This document shows, piece after piece, positions 34,846-44,188 of a DNA stretch of 53,215 nt (position 1 is the first letter of the stretch; the number at the start of each line of letters is the position of its first letter). The notes under the pieces were generated by a model. That model searched no databases and was not told the DNA's origin. It saw nothing but the letters and a program-made list of their open reading frames with translations. This DNA is from Lachnospiraceae bacterium (GTDB lineage Bacteria > Bacillota > Clostridia > Lachnospirales > Lachnospiraceae): the NCBI GenBank assembly GCA_029053015.1, contig JAIDHX010000010.1, forward strand, positions 1-53,215. Reading direction: 5' to 3'. The translations under genes and the position numbers were made by a program.

Positions 34846-35671
34846 CTCCTTCAAATACAAACTCTGCCGGACCGGTCATAAACATCTGGTTTTGCGCTCT
34901 GTCCCAGAAAATTTCCAGGTCTCCGCCTAAAAGCTTTACCGTGACCTGCTCGCCCGTCAGACCGTTTACCATACATGCTGCAGCCGCAGCGCACGCGCCG
35001 GTGCCGCACGCTAAGGTTTCCCCGGTTCCTCTCTCCCACACACGCATTTCTATGGTACTTCTGTCAATTACCCTTACAAATTCCGCGTTGGTTCGGTTTG
35101 GAAACCGGTCGTGGTTTTCCAGCGCATATCCCAGCTTTTCTACCGCAATTCCTTCCAAATCCTCTAAAAAAAGAACCGCATGTGGATTGCCCATGGATAC
35201 GCAGGTCATGCGGTACTCCTCTCCAAGCAGGGTGATTGGCTCATTTATGACACGCTCATGCGCAGACCGCACCGCTATCTTCTCTGCCAGAAATTCGGGT
35301 GCTCCCATATTGACCTTCACGAAAATTACTTTTTTGTCCTGTATGGCAAGCTTCAGTTCCTTTACCTTTCCCGCGCTGACAATGCTGATTTTCTTTTTCT
35401 CCGTAAGTCCTTTGTCGTACACGTATTTTGCCACACAGCGGATTCCATTGCCGCACATTTCCGCACGGCTTCCGTCCGCGTTGTACATTTCCATCTCAAA
35501 ATCCGCTTCTTCGGACGGATTGATAAAGATAACGCCGTCACCGCCAACGCCGAAATGCCTGTCACTGAGCTTTTTTGCCAGCCGCGACTTATCCTCCTGT
35601 TCTATTTTTTCAAGGCTTCCGTCCACATAAATATAATCATTGCCGCATCCATGCATTTTTGTAAATTTCAT
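34832..35671 (-). CDS. dapF: Diaminopimelate epimerase, 279 aa
   Basis: Cofactor-free epimerase: Cys73 in EMCGNGIRCVAKY and Cys222 in ETLACGTGACAAA are the two catalytic thiols, both present; MHGCGNDYIYVD marks the N-terminus. It converts LL- to meso-diaminopimelate for lysine and peptidoglycan. Length is normal. Its own terminator ends the unit. Confidence 0.95.
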   Translation of the reverse strand: MKFTKMHGCGNDYIYVDGSLEKIEQEDKSRLAKKLSDRHFGVGGDGVIFINPSEEADFEMEMYNADGSRAEMCGNGIRCVAKYVYDKGLTEKKKISIVSAGKVKELKLAIQDKKVIFVKVNMGAPEFLAEKIAVRSAHERVINEPITLLGEEYRMTCVSMGNPHAVLFLEDLEGIAVEKLGYALENHDRFPNRTNAEFVRVIDRSTIEMRVWERGTGETLACGTGACAAAAACMVNGLTGEQVTVKLLGGDLEIFWDRAQNQMFMTGPAEFVFEGEIAV

Positions 35672-35768
35672 ACATGCATAGTTCCTTCGCCGCTCTTACC
35701 ATTACTATATGAGCAATTTCTCATATCTCAAATGGCTTTCATGGGAATTTACTATGCAAAAAATGCTT

Positions 35769-36317
35769 TTATAATTTCATCATCTCGAGCACCATGGCGG
35801 CGGTTTCCGTCATATCGGTTGCACTGTCCATACTGCATTTCTGCAGATAGCGGTGCGCCTCTTCCTCCGTCATGTTGTTTCTCTCCATCAGAAGCGCTTT
35901 GGCTTCCTTTATCACTGCTTTTTCCTCTTGATTCCGCTGCTTCGGCACAGTCTTCTGCCTGCGTCTGCGCCGTTCCAAGTTTTCTGCCATCATGCCCACC
36001 GTACTGACAAGTTCATGTACCTTGAGCGGCATGGACAGGCAGACAATGTCGTTTCCGAGACATTCGTTCAGGTGTTGTCCGGATGCCAGCAGCAGCATCT
36101 CAAAGCCCGGCAGCAGAAGTTCATGCAGCTGCGAGTAAAGCATATCCGCCATTTTATAGCCGCATACCACAATACCGCCATTCAGCCCGTCCATCTGGCT
36201 GACCGCCTGCGTACCCGTCACGCAGACTCCCACAACATGAAAACCGTTCTTCACAAGGATATTCCGAATACTTCTGGCATTCTCCTGCTGTGGGAAAACG
36301 ACTATAATGTTTACCAC
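35769..36317 (-). CDS. ANTAR-domain response regulator, 182 aa
   Basis: GTG 36317 follows AGGAGG at a suitable distance. A receiver-like N-terminal half (IIVVFPQQENARSIRNILVK) lacks the usual acidic pocket and phospho-Asp in an obvious place (VVCGYKMAD), so it may not be phosphorylated. The C-terminal ANTAR domain (EEKAVIKEAKALLMERNNMT, EEEAHRYLQKCSMD) binds paired RNA hairpins to prevent termination in known relatives. It follows glnA by 33 bases, as ANTAR regulators (NitR type) do in clostridia. Likely partner: the glnA leader. Confidence 0.85.
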   Translation of the reverse strand: MVNIIVVFPQQENARSIRNILVKNGFHVVGVCVTGTQAVSQMDGLNGGIVVCGYKMADMLYSQLHELLLPGFEMLLLASGQHLNECLGNDIVCLSMPLKVHELVSTVGMMAENLERRRRRQKTVPKQRNQEEKAVIKEAKALLMERNNMTEEEAHRYLQKCSMDSATDMTETAAMVLEMMKL

Positions 36318-36350
36318 ACGACCACCTCCTTTGTATTTCGAAAGATGGTG

Positions 36351-37682
36351 CTAGAATTTATATAAATATTCGTTGATTTCCCATTCCGTTACCTGTGAAC
36401 GGTATTTGTTCCACTCTTCCTTCTTTGCCGCAATATATTTTTCAGATATATGCTGTCCCAAAACCTCCTGCACAAAAGCATCCTTTTCCATCTCCCCGAT
36501 CGCCTCTATGAGCGTCCCGGGTAACGCCTCCACGCCAAGCTTTTTCCTTTCCTCCTTGCTCATGTCCGCAACATTGGTATCTATGCTCTCGGGCGGCTCA
36601 ATTTGGTTTTTGATGCCGTCAAGTCCTGCCATCAGACAAAGCGCCAGCGTTAAGTACGGATTGGCGGAAGGGTCGGGGCTGCGAAGTTCAATCCTCGTAT
36701 CCTCTCCGAAAGATGCAGGAATCCGGATCAGCGGACGTCGGTTTCTCGCGCTCCACGCCACATAGACGGGCGCTTCATAGCCCGGAACCAGCCTTTTGTA
36801 AGAATTGACAAGGGGATTGGTGACTGCCGCCATTCCCTTTACATGACGCATCAGACCGCCGATGAACCAATAGGCTTCCCTGCTCAGTCCCTTCTCATCG
36901 CTCTCATCCTTGAATATATTTTTGCCGTCACGGAACAGAGACATATTGATGTGCATGCCCGATCCGCAAACACCATGCTTCGGCTTCGGCATAAAGGTTG
37001 CGTGAAGTCCATGCCTTTTTGCGATTGTTTTTACCGCAAGCTTAAAGGTCATGATATTGTCCGCCGTAATCAGCGCTTCATCATATTTAAAATCAATCTC
37101 ATGCTGTGCCGGCGCACACTCATGGTGGGAGGCTTCTATTTCAAACCCCATCGCTTCCAATGTCATAATCATGTCCCTGCGGGCATTTTCACCGAAATCG
37201 AGCGGCCCCATATCAAAATATCCCGCCTGCTCATAGGTGATGGTGGTTGGCAGGGCGTTTTCGTCCGTGTGAAACAGGAAAAATTCACATTCCGGCCCTA
37301 CGTTAAAGGTATAACCCATTTTCTCCGCTTCCTTTACCGCACGCTTCAGCACATACCTCGGGTCTCCTTCAAAAGGGGTTCCGTCCGGTCTGCGGATATC
37401 GCATATCATACGCGCCACCTTCCCCTGCTGGGGACGCCAGGGGAAAATCTCAAACGTGGAAAAATCGGGATACAGGCACATATCCGATTCCTCCTCCCCT
37501 GCAAAGCCTTCTATGGAAGAGCCGTCAAACATACATTTATTGTCAAGAGCCTTTTTCAACTGGCTTGCCGTAACCGCTATGTTTTTCAGGTTCCCGAATA
37601 TATCGGCAAACTGCAGGCGGATAAACTCCACGTCCTCCTCTTCAGCAAGCCTGAGAATATCTTCCTTTGTGTAATCTTTCAT
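36351..37682 (-). CDS. glnA: Glutamine synthetase type I, 443 aa
   Basis: GGGAGG precedes ATG 37682. The type I chain carries [18 protein letters not shown], the [11 protein letters not shown] metal motif, [20 protein letters not shown] and [11 protein letters not shown]. The chain is of the short alpha type; the usual adenylylation Tyr loop cannot be confirmed. It makes glutamine from glutamate and ammonia. Operon with the ANTAR regulator downstream. Confidence 0.95.
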   Translation of the reverse strand: MKDYTKEDILRLAEEEDVEFIRLQFADIFGNLKNIAVTASQLKKALDNKCMFDGSSIEGFAGEEESDMCLYPDFSTFEIFPWRPQQGKVARMICDIRRPDGTPFEGDPRYVLKRAVKEAEKMGYTFNVGPECEFFLFHTDENALPTTITYEQAGYFDMGPLDFGENARRDMIMTLEAMGFEIEASHHECAPAQHEIDFKYDEALITADNIMTFKLAVKTIAKRHGLHATFMPKPKHGVCGSGMHINMSLFRDGKNIFKDESDEKGLSREAYWFIGGLMRHVKGMAAVTNPLVNSYKRLVPGYEAPVYVAWSARNRRPLIRIPASFGEDTRIELRSPDPSANPYLTLALCLMAGLDGIKNQIEPPESIDTNVADMSKEERKKLGVEALPGTLIEAIGEMEKDAFVQEVLGQHISEKYIAAKKEEWNKYRSQVTEWEINEYLYKF

Positions 37683-37769
37683 CGTGATACCTCCCTAAAG
37701 TGCGTCTTTTGCACGTTTTTCTTCGTTTCTAATCTCTTCGTCTTAAAATTTCTTCCTTTGCGTTACAAA

Positions 37770-37800
37770 AAGGGCGCTCTTATCCCTTAAGAACGCCCTT
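37770..37800 (-). promoter_or_regulatory. Terminator-like hairpin in the glnA leader
   Basis: AAGGGCG-T-TCTTA pairs with TAAGA-G-CGCCCTT (13 pairs, one G-U) around AGGGA, with TTTTT after it on the minus strand, 88 bases before glnA. Promoter-like TTGACA (37840-37835) and TATGAT (37816-37811) with an 18-base spacer lie just upstream, placing the start a few bases before the stem. It may be an attenuator, a 5' stabiliser or a terminator of upstream transcripts. Confidence 0.6.
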
Positions 37801-37907
37801 GTCCTGTTACATCATAACAATTTATTGCTTCTCTTGTCAATAGAATTCTGTGCTAACTCATTCCGTTTACGCATATGGTATATAAAAGAAAAATGCAGGG
37901 ATATTCT

Positions 37908-38429
37908 ATGAGTTCTAAAACAAAAATCGTGGTACTCCATCTGAAGGAATTAATATACACAGGAATTTTCGCTGTATTGGGTATTCTGTTCATCGTCCTG
38001 CTTATTATCATGTTCCTTCCCCATAACAAGAAATCCGAAAAACCGGTTTCTCCGCGCGGGACTGGAACTGTTACCGGAAATGAATCGGAGACAAACGGCA
38101 GAAACGAGACACAATCCATAGAAACCTCCTACATACCCGGCGTATACACTACCTCTCTGGTTTTAAGCGACCATACCGTAGACGTAGAAGTCATCGTCGA
38201 TCGTGACTGCGTAACCTCCATCCGTCTGGTGAATCTGGATGAAGCTGTCACCACCATGTATCCGCTGCTTGAGCCTGCCATTGAATCCATCGCCGGACAA
38301 ATTTACGAGAAGCAGTCTCTGGACGGCATTACCTATGCAGATGAAAACAAATATACCTCGCTCGTCCTGCTGCAGGCAATACAGGCGGCTCTAGAAAAAG
38401 CAGCCGCAGCAGCCGACACCGGCGAATAA
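37908..38429 (+). CDS. Membrane-anchored FMN-binding-domain-like protein, 173 aa
   Basis: ATG 37908 (AGGGA upstream) replaces the longer frame from 37875. One N-terminal membrane helix (YTGIFAVLGILFIVLLIIMF) and a polar linker precede a domain resembling FMN_bind: YIPGVYTTSLVLSDHTVDVE, then IYEKQSLDGITYADENKYTS and LVLLQAIQAALEKA. The conserved S/T where flavin is attached in relatives may be at YTSLVL. It lies between divergent glnA and convergent nadE. Inferred extracytoplasmic electron-transfer role; weak. Confidence 0.6.
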   Translation: MSSKTKIVVLHLKELIYTGIFAVLGILFIVLLIIMFLPHNKKSEKPVSPRGTGTVTGNESETNGRNETQSIETSYIPGVYTTSLVLSDHTVDVEVIVDRDCVTSIRLVNLDEAVTTMYPLLEPAIESIAGQIYEKQSLDGITYADENKYTSLVLLQAIQAALEKAAAAADTGE

Positions 38430-38440
38430 CTTTTCAGTTT

Positions 38441-40351
38441 CTACAGCTCCTCTGCCTGCCTGAGCCAGAGCGCCGCACTGGCGTCAGACGGCATGCGCAA
38501 ATCTCCTCTGGGAGAAACTGCAACGCTGCCCACCTTCGGACCATCCGGCAGGCAGGAGCGCTTAAACTGCTGACTGAAAAACCTGCGGTAAAACATTTTC
38601 AGCCATTTCAGGATAACCTCGTCCTCATACTGTCCTTTAAAGGAAAGCCTTGCAACACGGTATACCTTGGCAGGTTCAAATCCGCAGCGCAGCATATAGT
38701 AGAGGAAAAAGTCATGCAGCTCGTAGGGTCCCACCAGTTCTTCCGTCCGCTGGGCAATCACGCCGTCCACGGGGGGAAGCAGCTCCGGACTGACGGGCGT
38801 ATCCAGCACGTCCAAAAGAATATCCTTAAGTTCTCTGTCGTCACAGGTATCCGCGTAAAAGCGAACCAGATGGCGAACCAGTGTCTTAGGCACGCCCGCG
38901 TTCACCCCGTACATGGACATGTGGTCCCCGTTGTAGGTCGCAAAGCCGAGCGCCAGTTCAGACATATCGCCCGTTCCAATCACAAGCCCGTTTTCCTTGT
39001 TTGCAATATCCATCAGCACCTGCGTGCGTTCTCTCGCCTGTCCGTTTTCGTAGGTCACATCATGTGTGTCCAAATCCTGTCCAATATCCTCAAAATGTAC
39101 CGTTACCGCCCGTTTAATATTGATTTCCCGCAAGTCTGCTCCCAGCGCACGGGCCATGCTGCACGCGTTTTCATAGGTCCGGTCCGTCGTGCCGAAGCAG
39201 GGCATCGTAACCGCAATAATATTTTCTCTGGACAACTTCAGCATATCAAAAGCGCGTACCGTCACCAAAAGCGCAAGGGTGGAATCCAGACCTCCCGACA
39301 CGCCGACAACCGCCCTTTTCACGCCCGTATGTTCCAGCCGCTTTTTTAAACCATAGGACTGAATGGAAAGAATTTCCTCACATCTCTTTTCGCGCTCCGT
39401 CTTATCGGAAGGCACGAAGGGCATACAGTTAAAGGTTCTTTCCAGCGCAGTCTCTTCCTGCTCCAGCGAAAATGCAACTACCGCATATTCCCTGTCTACC
39501 TTTTGACCGAAGGTTGACATGCGCCTGCGTTCCGCCCGCAGTCTGTGTATATCTATATCCGCATAGACACTCTCGCAGGAAAAGCGTTTTGCCTGAGACA
39601 GCACAACGCCGTTTTCCGCAATGATATTGTGTCCGCCAAAGACCAAATCCTGCGTGGACTCACCCTCGCCAGCGCTGGCATAAACATATGCGGCAATAAG
39701 CCTTGCGCTGGAAGATTTCACAAGCATCTCTCGGTAAACATCCTTACCCACCGTTTCATTGGAGGCCGACAGATTGACAATAACCGTCGCGCCCGCAAGC
39801 GCATGCGCCGTTGCAGGCGGATTGGGTACCCAGAAATCTTCACAGATTTCGCATGCCACCGAAAGCCCTTTTACCGCGTCTGTTTCAAATAAAATATTAC
39901 ATCCGAAAGGAATCTCCTCATCCTCTATCAGCACGGTGGTCACATCTTCTTCGCCTGCCGCAAAGTATCTGCCCTCATAAAATTCCGCATAAACCGGAAT
40001 GTGCCTCTTAGGCACCATGCCCAAAATCATACCGTCCTGTAGTGCAGCCGCCACATTATAAAGCTTTCCGTCCTTTTCAAAGGGAAGACCGACAAATACA
40101 AGCGCGTCATGTCCCCTTGTAAATCCGGCAAGCCCGATAAGCTGCTGCAGCGCCTCCTCCAGCAAAAGCTCCTGCAGGAAGAGATCGCAGCAGGTATAGC
40201 CGGTCAGACAAAGTTCCGGAAACACAATCACTTTCGCTCCCTTGTCATAGGCCTCTGTAAGCCTTTCTTTTATCTGCTCCGCGTTATACTGCGGATCTGC
40301 TACCTTAATCTTCGGCGTAACCGCCGCAACCTTTACAAATCCCTGTTTCAT
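38441..40351 (-). CDS. nadE: Glutamine-dependent NAD+ synthase, 636 aa
   Basis: An N-terminal nitrilase-type glutaminase with Glu46 (FPELCLTG), Lys115 (PKRHIPVY) and Cys170 (EICEDFW); then a synthase part with the ATP loop GVSGGLDSTLAL. Length fits the two-domain form. It makes NAD from nicotinic acid adenine dinucleotide, ATP and glutamine. It lies eight bases after hslO in one minus-strand run of genes. Confidence 0.95.
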   Translation of the reverse strand: MKQGFVKVAAVTPKIKVADPQYNAEQIKERLTEAYDKGAKVIVFPELCLTGYTCCDLFLQELLLEEALQQLIGLAGFTRGHDALVFVGLPFEKDGKLYNVAAALQDGMILGMVPKRHIPVYAEFYEGRYFAAGEEDVTTVLIEDEEIPFGCNILFETDAVKGLSVACEICEDFWVPNPPATAHALAGATVIVNLSASNETVGKDVYREMLVKSSSARLIAAYVYASAGEGESTQDLVFGGHNIIAENGVVLSQAKRFSCESVYADIDIHRLRAERRRMSTFGQKVDREYAVVAFSLEQEETALERTFNCMPFVPSDKTEREKRCEEILSIQSYGLKKRLEHTGVKRAVVGVSGGLDSTLALLVTVRAFDMLKLSRENIIAVTMPCFGTTDRTYENACSMARALGADLREINIKRAVTVHFEDIGQDLDTHDVTYENGQARERTQVLMDIANKENGLVIGTGDMSELALGFATYNGDHMSMYGVNAGVPKTLVRHLVRFYADTCDDRELKDILLDVLDTPVSPELLPPVDGVIAQRTEELVGPYELHDFFLYYMLRCGFEPAKVYRVARLSFKGQYEDEVILKWLKMFYRRFFSQQFKRSCLPDGPKVGSVAVSPRGDLRMPSDASAALWLRQAEEL

Positions 40352-40358
40352 GGCACCC

Positions 40359-41228
40359 TCATTTCTGCATATTTTTCAGCTCTTCTATGGAAAATTTATA
40401 TTTTTTACTGCAAAAATCACATTTTACTTCTATCTCTTCACCATCGTCAATCAACTCCTGAAGCTGCGCGCGCCCAAGACTGATTATTGCCTTTTCCACT
40501 CTTTCCTTGCTGCAGTTACACTGAAAGCGCACCGGCATGGTATCCGTAAATTCCACATTGAGTCCCGCTAACAGTATCTCCAGTATCTGCTGCGGCGTGT
40601 TTCCCTGCTCCAAAAGCGCCGTCACAGACTGTATGCTTTTTAAATTTTCCTCCAGCCTGTCAATCACGGCATCCTCTGCAAAAGGCATAAGCTGCACAAT
40701 GAAGCCGCCCGCCTGCTTTACCGTGTTATCCCTCTCCATCAGCACGCCAAGTCCCACGGAAGACGGCACCTGCTCGGAAGCCGCAAAATAATAGGTTAAA
40801 TCCTCCGCAATTTCGCCTGTCTGCAGGCTGGTCTGCCCCACATATGGCTCTTTGAGCCCCATATCCTTAATCACATTCAGGATTCCGGATCCTACCGCGC
40901 CCGCCACATCCAGCTTGCCGGAAATATTTGCCGGAAGTATCACCGCAGGATTCCCCGCATAGCCCTTGACATTGCCCGCCGCATCCGCAGTCACCGTCAT
41001 CCCTTTCATTGGCCCGTCCGCGGCAACCTGCAGAGTCAGTAAATCTTTCTCCCCCTTCAGCATACTGCCCATCATACAGCCGGCTGACAAAAGCCGTCCC
41101 AGCGCTGCTGTCACGACCGGGCTGGTATCATGTGCGCATCTTGCCGTCTCCACCGTCTGCCTTGTCGTGCAGGCAAAGGCCCGCACCTGCGCCTGTGCCG
41201 CTGTCGCTCTTACCAGATAGTCTTCCAT
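40359..41228 (-). CDS. hslO: Redox-activated chaperone Hsp33, 289 aa
   Basis: AGGAGG precedes ATG 41228. The N-terminus fits Hsp33 (YLVRATAAQAQVRAFACTTR), and the C-terminal zinc switch has four cysteines in CNCSKERVEK and CDFCSKKYKF. In relatives, oxidation releases zinc and turns on holdase activity. It sits between methyltransferase and nadE genes on the same strand. Confidence 0.93.
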   Translation of the reverse strand: MEDYLVRATAAQAQVRAFACTTRQTVETARCAHDTSPVVTAALGRLLSAGCMMGSMLKGEKDLLTLQVAADGPMKGMTVTADAAGNVKGYAGNPAVILPANISGKLDVAGAVGSGILNVIKDMGLKEPYVGQTSLQTGEIAEDLTYYFAASEQVPSSVGLGVLMERDNTVKQAGGFIVQLMPFAEDAVIDRLEENLKSIQSVTALLEQGNTPQQILEILLAGLNVEFTDTMPVRFQCNCSKERVEKAIISLGRAQLQELIDDGEEIEVKCDFCSKKYKFSIEELKNMQK

Positions 41229-41242
41229 ATTACTCCTCCTTA

Positions 41243-42085
41243 TCAGAGCAGTTCCCTGTTCTTATCTTTCACACATCTTGCCACTATATAAATCCGCTCG
41301 CTTGTCCCTGACGCAGCCTTGAGCGTGTCCGCATCCAGTACAAGCTCTGTCTGCATGCCTGCCGACGCAAGCAGCCGACGCATCTGTTCCTCCGTATATC
41401 CCCTCTGGTAATGGGTTTCGGAAAATTTCCTGTAGAGCTCTTCCTGCCCGTCCCTTACAAACACCGTCACCTCGTACTCGTTCAGCGCCTCCTCGGGATA
41501 ATAGGTATTTTCCCAGATAAAGCTACACGCCTCCCGATTCTCGGCTATCGTCACATCCCCGATAACTTCCGCATACTTGTAAACCGTATTAAAGTCAAAG
41601 ATAAAGATGCCTTCGGGAAACAAATAGTTTTCCACCAGCTTAAAAACCTGAAGAAGCTCCTCCTCCGACAAAATATAGTTGAGGGAGTCGCAGACACTCA
41701 CCACCGTTCCCACAGTGCCGTAAAGCTCCAATTCCCGCATGTCCTGCAGCAGATAAAGGGTTTCATGCCCCATACTGTCCCGCTTTTCCATCGCCAGCTC
41801 CAGCATATCGGCAGAACTGTCCACCCCTATCATGTCATAACCTTTTTCGGCAAGCAGCTCCGTGAGCGTTCCGGTTCCGCACCCCAAATCCAGTATCAGA
41901 TTCCTCTCTTCTTTCAGAGTATCCGCTTCTAATGGCCTTGGTTCCCGCAGGCTCTCTAACCGCTTTACAGGCTTGGAAATCCCGTATTTTTCGATTGTTT
42001 CTACAATAAAATCCCGCCATTTATCATATGGTGTCTCGTCCATGAAGGTATCATAGACATAGGCAAAATCCGTGTATGCTTCCAC
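41243..42085 (-). CDS. Class I SAM-dependent methyltransferase, 280 aa
   Basis: The GTG start at 42085 has GGGGG upstream. SAM-binding motif ILDLGCGTGTLTELLAEKGYD is followed by the acidic GVDSSADM; further family motifs include VVSVCDSLNYILSEEEL and FDFNTVYKYAEV. The substrate is unknown; similar genes lie next to hslO in Firmicutes. It is 14 bases before hslO. Confidence 0.85.
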   Translation of the reverse strand: MEAYTDFAYVYDTFMDETPYDKWRDFIVETIEKYGISKPVKRLESLREPRPLEADTLKEERNLILDLGCGTGTLTELLAEKGYDMIGVDSSADMLELAMEKRDSMGHETLYLLQDMRELELYGTVGTVVSVCDSLNYILSEEELLQVFKLVENYLFPEGIFIFDFNTVYKYAEVIGDVTIAENREACSFIWENTYYPEEALNEYEVTVFVRDGQEELYRKFSETHYQRGYTEEQMRRLLASAGMQTELVLDADTLKAASGTSERIYIVARCVKDKNRELL

Positions 42086-42146
42086 TCTTGCACCCCCGCA
42101 TATCGCAAAGCCGCCTGCGACATGGTATACTCCAATTTATCGCCGC

Positions 42147-43004
42147 TTATTCGCCCAGTTTCATGGACACAAAGAATCCGACAGCCAGCGTAATTACGCT
42201 TATCAGTATGGTGAGCACGTTGACACCGGAAAAGCTCTCCAGATTCATTAGGATAACTGCTATCGGAGACGCTACAATCAATCCGATAATCGCCCAGAAT
42301 GCATGCAGCGGAAACTTCTGAAACACAATTTCAATCAGCTTTGCTATGGCAAAAATACCGACTATAATACCGATCCCTGCCGGCACCAAAATACCCATTC
42401 CGCGCAGTATGCCGCTTACGTCAAACTTAAGAAGCGCACGAATGAAAGAACTGACAGTTTCAATGATGGGATGGTAATAACCGATGAGCAGCAGTATCAT
42501 GGAACCACTGACGCCGGGGATTACCATGGTAGCGGAAGCAATCATCCCCACGCCGAACAGCTTTATCACATTCAAAACATTAAAGCTTAAATCGGCAGCG
42601 GCGCCTTCCTTTTCCCCAATCAGCGCAAGTCCCGTCACCAGCACAAAAAATACGATAAAGGCAATCACATGGCCAACTTTTACCTTACTGCCCTTCACCT
42701 TTTTGCACATAGCGGGCAGACCGCCCAGTATCAGACCGATAAACAGAAGATTGGTGGGCACGGGGTAATTACCGAATAAGTATTCCAGCCCAAAGGCGCT
42801 TGCCGCAAGCGCAATTGCCGCTCCTAAAATAATCGGAATCAAAAATAAAATACTCTTCTTAAACTCCTTAAACAGATGCGTAATACAATGAATCAGCCTG
42901 TCGTAAATTCCCATGGACACCGCCATGGTGCCGCCGCTGACGCCCGGTATAATATTGGCAATACCGATTACCGCTCCCTTACACATATCCTTTAAAAACT
43001 GCAT
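42147..43004 (-). CDS. DUF368 membrane protein, 285 aa
   Basis: GAGGAAG precedes ATG 43004. About eight membrane segments; the repeated motif of this family is plain: GIANIIPGVSGGTMAVSMGI and VIPGVSGSMILLLIGYYHP. Family knowledge: DUF368 proteins include recently described undecaprenyl-phosphate translocases (PopT). Inferred role: lipid-carrier recycling. Confidence 0.88.
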   Translation of the reverse strand: MQFLKDMCKGAVIGIANIIPGVSGGTMAVSMGIYDRLIHCITHLFKEFKKSILFLIPIILGAAIALAASAFGLEYLFGNYPVPTNLLFIGLILGGLPAMCKKVKGSKVKVGHVIAFIVFFVLVTGLALIGEKEGAAADLSFNVLNVIKLFGVGMIASATMVIPGVSGSMILLLIGYYHPIIETVSSFIRALLKFDVSGILRGMGILVPAGIGIIVGIFAIAKLIEIVFQKFPLHAFWAIIGLIVASPIAVILMNLESFSGVNVLTILISVITLAVGFFVSMKLGE

Positions 43005-43076
43005 AACTTCCTCTTTTCCGTGCTGTTCTTATGTTTATACAATGTACTGATACAACACTTTTTTATTCTTCCGCAT

Positions 43077-44132
43077 TTATTCTGTCACAATTTCCGCAAG
43101 CGCTTCTAACAGCCGCTCCATCTCCTCTTTGGTGCCGATGGTAATCCTGAGATAGTTCCCAATGCGCGGCTTGTCCCAATGCCTGACATAAATGCCTCTC
43201 TCCCGCAATGCCTCAAATATCGCTCCACCGCTCATGTGCCTGTGGGCTGCAAAAATAAAATTTGCTTTGGAATCGGGGAAATCAAAACCCAGCTTCTTAA
43301 GCTCTTCTTTGACCCACTCCCGTGTCTTTATAATTTTTCCGCAAGTTTCCGCAAAGTAAGCCTTATCCCGCACAGCCTGTGCACCGAGAATCTGTGCCGG
43401 CAGATTCATGGTATAGGAATTAAAGGAAAACTTCACATCATTCAGATACTGTATCAGCTTTTCATTTCCCATTGCAAAGCCTATGCGCATCCCCGCCATA
43501 GAACGGGATTTGGAAAAGGTCTGCACCACCAGAAGGTTTTCGTATCGGGACAGCAGGGGCAGACAGCTTTCGCCGCCAAAATCAATGTACGCCTCGTCCA
43601 CAATCACTACCACCTCGGGGTTCGCCCGCAGAATTTCCTCCACCATGTCCACCGATTCCAAAACGCCTGTCGGCGCATTGGGGTTCGGGAAAATAATGCC
43701 GCCATTTTCCTGTTTGTAATCATCGGGGTTTATCCTAAAACTGTCGTCAAGAGGACACAGTTTGTAGGGAATCCGGTATAAGTCTGCCCATACATCGTAA
43801 AAAGAATAAGTAATGTCGGGAAAAAGAACCGGCTTTTCCGTATTAAAAAAGGTCAGAAAGGCCATGGAAAGCACGTCGTCAGAGCCAACGCCCACAAATA
43901 TCTGCGAAGGCTTCAATCCATAAAAAGCCGCCAGTTCTTTTGTCAGCTCCCCCGCGTCTGTATCAGGATACAGGCGCAGGGCGCTGTAATCAATCTCTCC
44001 AAGCAGCCTCTCCACTTCAGGCGCAGGCGGATATGGATTCTCGTTTGTATTTAATTTGATAATTCCCTTTTGCTTCGGCTGTTCTCCCGGTACATAGGGA
44101 ACCACTCGCCTGACCTTATCTTCCCAGCTCAT
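43077..44132 (-). CDS. hisC: Histidinol-phosphate aminotransferase, 351 aa
   Basis: PLP enzyme of fold type I: NTNENPYPPAP substrate motif, VIVDEAYIDF with the cofactor-binding Asp/Tyr, and Lys208 in TFSKSRSMAGMRIG. Length is normal. No other his genes are near; some relatives act on other amino acids such as in cobalamin synthesis (cobD), so the substrate is not fixed. Confidence 0.85.
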   Translation of the reverse strand: MSWEDKVRRVVPYVPGEQPKQKGIIKLNTNENPYPPAPEVERLLGEIDYSALRLYPDTDAGELTKELAAFYGLKPSQIFVGVGSDDVLSMAFLTFFNTEKPVLFPDITYSFYDVWADLYRIPYKLCPLDDSFRINPDDYKQENGGIIFPNPNAPTGVLESVDMVEEILRANPEVVVIVDEAYIDFGGESCLPLLSRYENLLVVQTFSKSRSMAGMRIGFAMGNEKLIQYLNDVKFSFNSYTMNLPAQILGAQAVRDKAYFAETCGKIIKTREWVKEELKKLGFDFPDSKANFIFAAHRHMSGGAIFEALRERGIYVRHWDKPRIGNYLRITIGTKEEMERLLEALAEIVTE

Positions 44133-44188
44133 ACTTTCTCCTGTCCGTATATTCTTTTTTCATGATATCGGACTATATTTTACCATGT

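Noticed and set aside
37682..37805. A canonical two-hairpin ANTAR target in the glnA leader
   Set aside because: The strong stem has a five-base AGGGA loop, and the only other candidate (GTGC/GCAC) has a seven-base loop; neither fits the AxxGxx hexaloop rule.
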